Assembly: GCA_001512665.1 (NCBI GenBank)
Contig: LFSF01000027.1
Span: forward strand, 1 to 33,235
Length of the DNA stretch: 33,235 bases
Origin: Clostridiales bacterium DTU073
GTDB taxonomy: Bacteria; Bacillota; Peptococcia; DRI-13; DTU073
Reading direction: 5' to 3'
Shown here: positions 26,126 through 33,235 of the stretch, piece after piece
Layout of the letters: each line of letters begins with the position of its first letter
How positions within the stretch are numbered: position 1 is the stretch's first letter
Translations under genes and position numbers: made by a program
The notes under the pieces: model-generated
Database searches by the model: none
Seen by the model: the letters and a program-made list of their open reading frames with translations, nothing else
What the model was told of the DNA's origin: nothing

Positions 26126-26644
26126 CTAGAAGATGATGCCCAAGAATCCAAAGCTTAGAAGCAGTAAGATCGGATGAAGTTTTGTGAAATAAAAGAGACC
26201 TAGAGCGACTATCGTTAACAGGATTTCTGCAACATTTGTGAAGATGTTTGTATTTAAACCGAGGATTATAGCTGCTCCGATGATGAGCGCAACTACGACA
26301 GGACGAAGCCCGCGAAAAACCCCTTGAAAGTAGGGGTTATTTTTATGTTTTAGTACAAGACTTGCTAATGTGGAGATAAGAATAAAAGAGGGTAAAACAA
26401 GGCCTAGTGTGGCAAGAGCCGAACCGCTGAATCCAGAAATTTGATAGCCTACATAGGTGGCAGTATTAATAGAGACGGGACCGGGGGTCATTTCGGCTAT
26501 TGAAAGAATATCGGCAAATTGTGTTGCCGTTAACCAGGAATGATTTTGTACGACCTCTTCTTGGATTAAAGGGAGCATGGCATATCCTCCGCCAAAACTA
26601 AAGGCACCAATAAGAAAAAATGTTTTAAAAAGTGACCAATACAT
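26126..26644 (-). CDS. chrA: Chromate transporter half-protein
   Basis: FGGGYAMLPLIQEEVV, EMTPGPVSINTATYVGY. Confidence 0.92.
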   Translation of the reverse strand: MYWSLFKTFFLIGAFSFGGGYAMLPLIQEEVVQNHSWLTATQFADILSIAEMTPGPVSINTATYVGYQISGFSGSALATLGLVLPSFILISTLASLVLKHKNNPYFQGVFRGLRPVVVALIIGAAIILGLNTNIFTNVAEILLTIVALGLFYFTKLHPILLLLSFGFLGIIF

Positions 26645-27220
26645 TTAGTTATCCTCCTGTGAACTTGATTTTTTGCAATAGCTATAGAGTAGACCGGAGA
26701 GAGCACCCAGAATGATAATTAAAAATGGATGTAGTCCAAGGACTAAAAGCAGGATTAAAGCTAGAACTGCAAGGAAAAAATCAAAGCTGGTATGGATGAT
26801 ATTTTTCCCAGTTTTTAAACCAACTCCTAAAATCAGTCCGACAATGGCGGGTCTGACACCTGCAAAGAATTGAATTAAGTAATAATTATCACTGTAAGAA
26901 GATAAAAAAGTTGCCAAGAGTAAAATTATTGTAAAGGGGGGGAGAACGACTCCGATTAAAGCGGTGACGGCGCCGCTTAGTCTTGCTACTTTATAACCGG
27001 TAAAAATGGAGGTATTAACAGCTACAGGACCGGGTGCCGATTGAGTTACGGCAAGCATGTCTATAAAATCCTTCTCTGAAATCCACTGATGATGATTAAC
27101 AACTTCTCGTTGGATAATGGGAAGCATAGCATAACCTCCACCAAAGACAAACGTACCTATTTTAATAAAGGATATAAATAACTTGCGATGTAACGCAAGT
27201 TTTTGTTTTATGGATATCAT
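26645..27220 (-). CDS. chrA: Chromate transporter half-protein
   Basis: FGGGYAMLPIIQREVV, QSAPGPVAVNTSIFTGY; abuts the second half. Confidence 0.92.
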   Translation of the reverse strand: MISIKQKLALHRKLFISFIKIGTFVFGGGYAMLPIIQREVVNHHQWISEKDFIDMLAVTQSAPGPVAVNTSIFTGYKVARLSGAVTALIGVVLPPFTIILLLATFLSSYSDNYYLIQFFAGVRPAIVGLILGVGLKTGKNIIHTSFDFFLAVLALILLLVLGLHPFLIIILGALSGLLYSYCKKSSSQEDN

Positions 27221-27423
27221 GGGAAGCCTCCTTTAGATTTTAAGCCTACACTCTACTTCATATTCTACTACAAATATTTGGTTATTACTTAAATTAATAG
27301 ATGATAGATTTTAGAATTTTAGAGGAAATTCTTAAGAACATGATTTCACTCTTTTTCTATAAAGTCATATATTATTAGAAAGAAAACCAAACTACGCTCT
27401 TTGAAGGAAAGGTTGCGGTAACT

Positions 27424-27705
27424 ATGAGTGAAAATGTTACTGGTTTTTTTATGTTATCACCCAAACAGTTAACCTTGTTATCTACTCTGCTAGGGCTACT
27501 TTTAATAGATAATTTAGATATAAAACAGCAAAATTCGTTAGGTAATTTTATAGTAAATGTAGGTCAGGCAATTCTGGTTGCTGCTGCTCAAGGAGAGGTA
27601 TTACAGAGTAATAATTCAGGTAATGATGATTATTATCATCGGCAAATAAAAATTTTAAAAGAACAAATCTGGGAACTGGAAAAGAAACTAAATTGTACGT
27701 TTTAG
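27424..27705 (+). CDS. Small uncharacterised protein
   Basis: MLSPKQLTLLSTLLGLLLIDNLDIKQQNSLGNFIVNVGQAILVAAAQG; C-terminal coiled coil. Confidence 0.75.
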   Translation: MSENVTGFFMLSPKQLTLLSTLLGLLLIDNLDIKQQNSLGNFIVNVGQAILVAAAQGEVLQSNNSGNDDYYHRQIKILKEQIWELEKKLNCTF

Positions 27706-27801
27706 TCGTTTTAAAATCCAAACATATTTTTAGTCATGCACTTATATACTTGTGTTTACATAGTTATAAATGAGAAATCTAAAAAAAGGTGGCGACAAAC
27801 T

Positions 27802-28074
27802 ATGAGTTTGCAGCAAATCCTTCAGGCGTTAAATTTTCTCCCGCAAATTATAGAAGGGATTAAGAAAATGAGTGAGCAGGATAAGGAGGAGTTTGTAAAT
27901 AGGTTAGGTTTAAAAGGGGAAGAACGTGAACATGCTTTATGTATTATTACCCGTTTTCAAAAGGGAGAAACTTTAACAAAAGAAGAACAAAACGCTGCAC
28001 AAAATTTATTTTTAAAGGCTTTGGAAATGAATAACTTAGACTTATCCGATTTATTAAAAATACAACAAATTTAA
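27802..28074 (+). CDS. Small uncharacterised helical protein
   Basis: ATG 27802 after AAAGGTGG; MSLQQILQALNFLPQIIEGIKKMSEQDKEEFVNRLG. Confidence 0.7.
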   Translation: MSLQQILQALNFLPQIIEGIKKMSEQDKEEFVNRLGLKGEEREHALCIITRFQKGETLTKEEQNAAQNLFLKALEMNNLDLSDLLKIQQI

Positions 28075-28117
28075 CTAAAAAATTATTAATAAATTTTTTT
28101 AAAGAGAGGTGAACAGA

Positions 28118-28879
28118 GTGGCTTGTTTGCAATTTAGATATGATGGTTATAAAAGATCTAACCGGAATCGCGGGATGTGTTTCTTTCCGCAAAGATTTCC
28201 CTATCAGAATCAATGTTATTGTGTGCCGAGGAATTATCCACAGCCAGTAATACAAACGGAAAGAACAGCTGATGAGAAGGCGAAAGATAAAGAAGTGGAT
28301 AACACAGAAGAATTTATAAAACCAGATGTGATCATGGAATCACAGGATGAAGAGATTCAAACGTCCGATAATACTTTAAATATAGATAACTTCATAGATA
28401 ACTCTTCAACTTTTAGTGAAAAAACAACAATAGTTGGTAATGAAAATGTGTGTCCAATTAAGGAGAGTTCTCCAATAGCAAGTGATCAGTCAAATGAGGA
28501 AGCTTCACAAAAGGAGACAAAGCAAAAAGGGAAGCCTGATTTTTCACGGATTAGCGAAATATTTATTAATAAATTATCAACTACGGAGACTAGTCTTTCA
28601 GAGATTAAGATGATGGTGGAGACAGGTAAACCATTCCTGGACGATTTACTCTATAAGTTAGAAAGCTTTATGCAAATAATTGAAGTTGTAAAAGCCAATG
28701 AAAGGCGTAGATTTGATAAACCTCAAGCACAGGTAACTTCTTTGAAAACAACTAAAGATTCTTGCGATGAATTTTTAGAGTTATTACAAGGTCCCGTTTT
28801 TCAAAATGTTTTACGGCAGTTTCTCATCAGTATAATGGTAAGGGATGATGATGTAACTAAATTTCGTCACTCCTCATAG
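28118..28879 (+). CDS. Uncharacterised protein, Cys/Tyr/Arg-rich N-terminus, C-terminal module shared with 29672-30007
   Basis: MACLQFRYDGYKRSNRNRGMCFFPQRFPYQNQCYC...; C-terminal EFLELLQGPVFQNVLRQFL. Confidence 0.75.
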   Translation: MACLQFRYDGYKRSNRNRGMCFFPQRFPYQNQCYCVPRNYPQPVIQTERTADEKAKDKEVDNTEEFIKPDVIMESQDEEIQTSDNTLNIDNFIDNSSTFSEKTTIVGNENVCPIKESSPIASDQSNEEASQKETKQKGKPDFSRISEIFINKLSTTETSLSEIKMMVETGKPFLDDLLYKLESFMQIIEVVKANERRRFDKPQAQVTSLKTTKDSCDEFLELLQGPVFQNVLRQFLISIMVRDDDVTKFRHSS

Positions 28880-28920
28880 TATAAATGAGAAATAAAATGG
28901 GCGGGGGGAGGCAGCGTTAG

Positions 28921-29244
28921 ATGACCAATTCTTATCATAAGTATTATTTCTATAATGGCCTTTCCGGAGTTTGGGAAAAGAATTATCAGCCAGAGCTGGA
29001 TAAGAAAGAAAGTGAACGAGATCAGGTAGGGCAAAAAAACAAGCATGCTTATAAACAAGAGAATACAATCTCTTTTTTGGGTTTGAAGCTTTCTTATGCC
29101 AAAGCTTTTGGTATTGTCTTTTTAATAATATTCTTACTTTTATTTTTCCCGGGAATAGGGGTATCGAGCTCAGCAGTTAAAAATAAAGCTAAAACTGAAG
29201 GTGTGGACAAAGGTAATGCTAATGGAGAATCCAAGAGCGTTTAA
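28921..29244 (+). CDS. Uncharacterised single-TM protein
   Basis: TM FGIVFLIIFLLLFFPGIG; GGGGGAGG RBS. Confidence 0.7.
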   Translation: MTNSYHKYYFYNGLSGVWEKNYQPELDKKESERDQVGQKNKHAYKQENTISFLGLKLSYAKAFGIVFLIIFLLLFFPGIGVSSSAVKNKAKTEGVDKGNANGESKSV

Positions 29245-29266
29245 GAGGAAAGGGGGTAGCCATATT

Positions 29267-29395
29267 ATGTATGAGGAGCAAGTTAATGTTGATTCGTTCT
29301 TTGGGGGTTCTAACATCATTTGGGTATTTTTTATTATCTTACTTATTCTTTGTATTTTCCCGTTTATTTTCCGCCCATGTGGACCTTGTTTTTAA
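29267..29395 (+). CDS. 42-aa TM microprotein with Cys-rich tail
   Basis: MYEEQVNVDSFFGGSNIIWVFFIILLILCIFPFIFRPCGPCF; RBS AAAGGGGG. Confidence 0.65.
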   Translation: MYEEQVNVDSFFGGSNIIWVFFIILLILCIFPFIFRPCGPCF

Positions 29396-29484
29396 AAAAA
29401 TAACTTAATAGGGTTACCAAGATGAATGATAATTCATAAGATAAAGCAAGCAAGAAAAAAATTAAAAATGAGGAGGTAATATTC

Positions 29485-29601
29485 GTGGCTGAAATTAGTA
29501 ATCCTGGAGGGTGCTTCCCGCATCGTAATAATTTTGGTATTTTCTTTTTGGTGATTTTAATCTTGTTACTCTTCCCTAGTTTCTTTAACAATTGTTGTTA
29601 A
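29485..29601 (+). CDS. 38-aa TM microprotein with Cys-Cys terminus
   Basis: GTG start after GAGGAGGT; (M)AEISNPGGCFPHRNNFGIFFLVILILLLFPSFFNNCC. Confidence 0.65.
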   Translation: MAEISNPGGCFPHRNNFGIFFLVILILLLFPSFFNNCC

Positions 29602-29614
29602 GTCAATGTGAATG

Positions 29615-29636
29615 GAGGCGCAAAGAAATGCGCCTC
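29615..29636 (+). other. GC-rich hairpin upstream of 29672 ORF
   Basis: GAGGCGCA-AAGAAA-TGCGCCTC; no clear T-run. Confidence 0.5.
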
Positions 29637-29671
29637 TAATCTATTTGTTTTGTTACGGAGGTGGAGAAATC

Positions 29672-30007
29672 ATGGCAGGGCGGCAAGGCTTTGCGGTGCA
29701 GCAAGAGTTTTCAATCTTAGAAGATTTGGAGATGCTCTCCAAAGAAATCCAATTTGTTTATAATAGCTGTAATCATTTACGGAGATTATTGGATGAGGGA
29801 ACGTATAAATTAGATTCTATATTAAATATAGTTAATAGTGTAAAAACAAAAGAACAAGAAATATTAACAAGCGGGGGAGATCCGGTTGTTCTTCAGCAGA
29901 TGAACGAAGAACAAATAGATAATTTATTGGAAATGCTGAAGACCCCTTCTTTCCAAAAGCTAGCACGTAAGTTGTTGACTCAATGGGTAAATACCGGTGA
30001 AAATTAA
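29672..30007 (+). CDS. Uncharacterised helical protein, paralogous C-terminal module
   Basis: ATG 29672 after ACGGAGGTGG; YKLDSILNIVNSVKTKE and NLLEMLKTPSFQKLARKLL. Confidence 0.75.
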   Translation: MAGRQGFAVQQEFSILEDLEMLSKEIQFVYNSCNHLRRLLDEGTYKLDSILNIVNSVKTKEQEILTSGGDPVVLQQMNEEQIDNLLEMLKTPSFQKLARKLLTQWVNTGEN

Positions 30008-30038
30008 AAAACGCCCTGAAATAGGGCGTTTTTAATTT
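30001..30038. terminator. Bidirectional rho-independent terminator between convergent genes
   Basis: AAATTAAAAAACGCCCT-GAAAT-AGGGCGTTTTTAATTT. Confidence 0.85.
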
Positions 30039-30046
30039 TATGTATG

Positions 30047-30310
30047 TTATTTACGAAAACAGTCGCGACAATAAATAGGTTTTACACCAGTCGGTTTAAA
30101 AGGGACTTGTGTTTCAGCACCGCAGGCAGCGCAAGTAGCTGTATAGTATTGTCGTTCACCTTTTTGATTTTGTTGTTTGCGTGCTTTACGGCAATCTAGG
30201 CAGCGAGCCGGGTCATTTTGAAAGCCTTTTTCTGCAAAAAACTCTTGTTCTTGTACGCTAAAGATAAAATCTTTCCCACAATCCCTACAATTTAGTACTT
30301 TGTCTTCCAT
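30047..30310 (-). CDS. Zinc-ribbon protein (multiple CxxC)
   Basis: CRDCGKDF, CLDCRKAR, CAACGAETQVPF, YCRDCF. Confidence 0.88.
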   Translation of the reverse strand: MEDKVLNCRDCGKDFIFSVQEQEFFAEKGFQNDPARCLDCRKARKQQNQKGERQYYTATCAACGAETQVPFKPTGVKPIYCRDCFRK

Positions 30311-30488
30311 TTTTAATCATTTCCTCCCCGAGTTAGATTACCTGCCTCCTTGATTGAGATTTACCAAATCTAACTCCAGGAAAGAAGAGGTTATACTGGT
30401 TCTCCTCAAACTTAAAGCAGGTTAAATATATTTTAAGTATATAACTTAATTTTGTATTTTTCAATTAAAACTTACTAAAACTATAGTT

Positions 30489-30893
30489 ATGGCGAAAAGA
30501 TTTGTTATATACGGGATGTTGGGTTGGATAATGGAAATATTTTGGACAGGGATGGGTTCTTTATTAAAGGGGAACTTGATGCTGTCTAGTTTTACCTATT
30601 TGTGGATGTTCCCCATCTATGGTTCTGCCGTATTCTTAGAACCTGTTCATGATCAGATAGAGGATTTTCCTTGGTATGTGCGTGGGGGAATCTGGGTTGT
30701 TATTATCTTATCTATTGAGTATATAACCGGTTGGGCATTAATGAGTTTGTTAGGTAGTTGTCCTTGGGATTATAGTGATGCCACACCATATCATATTCAA
30801 GGATTGATTCGTTTGGATTATATTCCGGCTTGGTTTCTTGCCGGTCTTATCTTTGAAAAAATTCATCACAGCTTAGATAAAATAATAATTTAA
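30489..30893 (+). CDS. Putative ABC-transporter type IV/CmpB-like membrane protein
   Basis: YGMLGWIMEIFWTG, SIEYITGWAL, CPWDYSD. Confidence 0.7.
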   Translation: MAKRFVIYGMLGWIMEIFWTGMGSLLKGNLMLSSFTYLWMFPIYGSAVFLEPVHDQIEDFPWYVRGGIWVVIILSIEYITGWALMSLLGSCPWDYSDATPYHIQGLIRLDYIPAWFLAGLIFEKIHHSLDKIII

Positions 30894-30967
30894 AACTTGC
30901 GGAGGTAGAGAAAAACATTTATCATCTAATTTGTAATGCACTATCATATTGTGGAGAAGGGGTTTTT

Positions 30968-31771
30968 ATGCGCTTAACTTTACCCAGAGGTTTGGTTAGA
31001 CCTTTACAAAGAGCAGTAGTAGAATTTGATTTATTAGCACCGGGAGATAGGGTATTAGTCGGACTTTCCGGAGGAAAAGATAGTACCTTTCTTTTATATG
31101 CTTTAACGGTTTTTGTGAAATATTTGCCTTTTCCTGTGGAAATTGCTGCATTTACAGTAGATTTAGGTTTTAAAAATAGAGATGAAATGGATTGGAGTTC
31201 TTTAGAAAAATTATGTATAGATTTAGATGTTTCTTTTGAGATTCAAAGGGTTGAGCTTGCGGAGAATATCTTAAATCATCCTAAACAGACGCCCTGCTCT
31301 GTTTGTGCATATTTTCGGCGTGCGATTATTCATAATTATGCTAAAAATCATAGGTTTAATAAGGTTGCCTTTGCTCATCATTATGATGATGCTGTGGAAA
31401 CATTTTTAATGAGTATTCTCTATTCTGGACAGGTTTACACCTTTTTGCCTAAAACATATCTTGAGAGGACTGATGTCACGGTAATTAGGCCCTTGGTTTA
31501 TATTCGAGAGAAAGAAATCAAAAGCTTTGTGAAAAAACTAGGTATTCAGCTTATTCCTAGTCCTTGTTCTCTTGACGGTTATACGAAAAGAGCAGAGGTA
31601 AAAGAGCTACTTAAAGAACTGCGGAAAAAGAACAAAAATGTTCTGGAGCATGTTGCGGCAGCTATGCGCGAGGGACGGAGGATTCAATTATGGCCACCCG
31701 AATTGACAAAACTGGAGTTGAGGGAAAAAAGTCATGAGTTTTGGTATGGAGGGAAGGGTCGGACGGATTAA
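30968..31771 (+). CDS. TtcA/TilS-like PP-loop tRNA-thiolation/ATPase family protein
   Basis: PP-loop SGGKDST; CSVC; AHHYDDAVETFLM. Confidence 0.85.
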   Translation: MRLTLPRGLVRPLQRAVVEFDLLAPGDRVLVGLSGGKDSTFLLYALTVFVKYLPFPVEIAAFTVDLGFKNRDEMDWSSLEKLCIDLDVSFEIQRVELAENILNHPKQTPCSVCAYFRRAIIHNYAKNHRFNKVAFAHHYDDAVETFLMSILYSGQVYTFLPKTYLERTDVTVIRPLVYIREKEIKSFVKKLGIQLIPSPCSLDGYTKRAEVKELLKELRKKNKNVLEHVAAAMREGRRIQLWPPELTKLELREKSHEFWYGGKGRTD

Positions 31772-31773
31772 TG

Positions 31774-32103
31774 TTAGGAGGAGTAAACAAAAAATAAAAA
31801 GAGGTTATAGCAATGAAAGATTCCTACCATACAAAGAAGAGCGCATATAATTTGTGTTCCTCGATAGGCAAAGTAAAAGTTTTTTTGTGCTGATTGAGGG
31901 ACGATATATAAATAGAGAACTAAAATCCCAAATTTAAAGAGTAGAACAAGAGCAGGATTTATTTGAAAAAGGAGGCGTAACAAAGGGTTTAATTCGATGC
32001 TAATGCCAAAATTTTGGATTAACCAGCATGTCACTGAGAGATCGAATAAATAGAAGAAACATGAAATAATTAGCAAGAAGTTTAAGTTTATTTTTATTTT
32101 CAT
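31774..32103 (-). CDS. DUF5658-like membrane protein
   Basis: FDLSVTCWLIQNFGISIELNPLLRLLF; start MKIKINLN at 32103 preferred. Confidence 0.65.
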   Translation of the reverse strand: MKIKINLNFLLIISCFFYLFDLSVTCWLIQNFGISIELNPLLRLLFQINPALVLLFKFGILVLYLYIVPQSAQKNFYFAYRGTQIICALLCMVGIFHCYNLFLFFVYSS

Positions 32104-32224
32104 TAATATGTAGCCGCCTATACGATATAATATAAGCGTAGTATGCATTAACCCAGGGCTTTTTTATGCAAAAAGTATACACAGAATAAAAAGCATCACC
32201 GATATTATGAGGGGTTGAGTAATA

Positions 32225-32968
32225 ATGGCTAACTTTCTAAAAACGAATCGCATCTTTACACCTGTCAGAAAATATGGTTGGTTGTTTACCGTATTGGTGG
32301 CTTTTGGCGGATTATACGAACCAAAATTAGGCTTGTCTGTTTTATTAATCATGGTCGGTCTTTTAATTACCTCGTTCTTTAATGGCAGGTATTGGTGTGG
32401 GAATATCTGCCCACATGGTAGTTTATATGATAGAATTTTACTTCCTTTGAGCAGAAACGTGGAGATACCGGCTTTTCTAAAATCGAAAACCTTTATTGTT
32501 TTATTTTTTGTATTATTTATGATTAATTTTGTCAGAAGAGCTTTAGTTGCTTTTCAGGCATGGGGAACTTATGATTTTCTCGATAAATTTGGTTTTATTT
32601 TTGTGACCACGTATTTGGTTGTTTTAGTTATTGGGGGAACTTTAGCATTACTAACTACACCTAGAACATGGTGTCAGTTTTGTCCAATGGGTTCAATGCA
32701 AATAGCAGTTCATTGGCTTGGCAAAGCAATAGGAGTCACTCAGAAAACCGAGAAAAAACTTACTATTTCCGACAAGGCGAAATGTCGTAATTGTGGTAAG
32801 TGTGCGATGGTTTGTCCTTTTCAACTGAAGCCTTATCTGGAATTTTCTGAGAATAATCAATTTGAGAATATCAATTGTATTAAATGTGCTACTTGTGTTA
32901 AGAATTGTCCGGTAGGGATCCTATCAATAACATTATCTACCGCTAAAAGAGGTAGGAAGAATAGTTAA
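32225..32968 (+). CDS. NapH-like polyferredoxin membrane protein (4Fe-4S)
   Basis: GRYWCGNICPHGSLYDR, WCQFCPMGSMQ, CRNCGKCAMVCP, CIKCATCVKNCP. Confidence 0.88.
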   Translation: MANFLKTNRIFTPVRKYGWLFTVLVAFGGLYEPKLGLSVLLIMVGLLITSFFNGRYWCGNICPHGSLYDRILLPLSRNVEIPAFLKSKTFIVLFFVLFMINFVRRALVAFQAWGTYDFLDKFGFIFVTTYLVVLVIGGTLALLTTPRTWCQFCPMGSMQIAVHWLGKAIGVTQKTEKKLTISDKAKCRNCGKCAMVCPFQLKPYLEFSENNQFENINCIKCATCVKNCPVGILSITLSTAKRGRKNS

Positions 32969-33038
32969 AGATATCTCTACAAACCTTCTAACACTGGCGG
33001 TAGGGTATAATACTATGGTTTAAAAATTGATGTAAGGA

Positions 33039-33071
33039 GGCAAGTCCGTTAAACGGACTTGCCTTCTTTTC
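33039..33071 (+). terminator. Rho-independent terminator
   Basis: GGCAAGTCCGT-TAA-ACGGACTTGCC then TTCTTTTC. Confidence 0.8.
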
Positions 33072-33235
33072 TTAAGTTTCATGTTGAATTGGTTGAAAAA
33101 GTCAGAGTCTTGGCGGAAATTGTTCAAACTCCTCTTCTAGTTGGTTTGAAGAGTGTGTTTTCAAGGATTATTTTGTTTGGCATGTTAATTGCATGATTAA
33201 TACATAGGAATAAAAAGTCTTAACGAGGTTATCAA

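Noticed and set aside
26126-27220. Frameshifted or broken chromate transporter
   Set aside because: Two-gene half-size ChrA pairs are a normal arrangement; both halves have complete motifs and starts.
27947-28255. 102-aa minus-strand ORF
   Set aside because: Overlaps two better supported plus-strand genes and their intergenic region.

Overview
AT-rich window, probably from an anaerobic, spore-forming Clostridia/Peptococcaceae-type Firmicute (inferred from gene content). Left to right: hydE-like maturase (-), DUF3887-type alpha/beta hydrolase (-), HD hydrolase (+), then a catabolic locus: GntR/FCD regulator, DctPQM TRAP transporter, ornithine-cyclodeaminase-family protein, four-subunit 2-oxoacid:ferredoxin oxidoreductase, HpaB/4-hydroxybutyryl-CoA-dehydratase-family protein, acyl-CoA dehydrogenase and EtfBA. 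This is followed by mostly housekeeping genes (NYN protein, double-domain ThyX, PFK, DEAD-box helicase, UPF0182, PHP phosphatase, signal peptidase, split chromate transporter), a cluster of small uncharacterised proteins (27.4-30.0 kb), and a zinc-ribbon protein, CmpB-like protein, TtcA-like protein, DUF5658-like protein and NapH-like ferredoxin. The strongest candidate for something undescribed is the 3.4-16.7 kb locus. Its HpaB-family enzyme, acyl-CoA dehydrogenase and EtfA each carry non-canonical active-site residues. Two units of the locus have near-identical promoters and a two-copy hairpin with rewritten 14-bp stems around an identical 19-nt loop, which resembles the 3' end of 5S rRNA. 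Other notable items: a hydrolase-gene fragment that appears to act as the etfA terminator, a ThyX tandem fusion with complementary motif loss, a REP-like long palindrome, and a cluster of paralogous microproteins. No tRNA, rRNA gene or CRISPR array was recognised. All homology statements are from recall; no searches were run.
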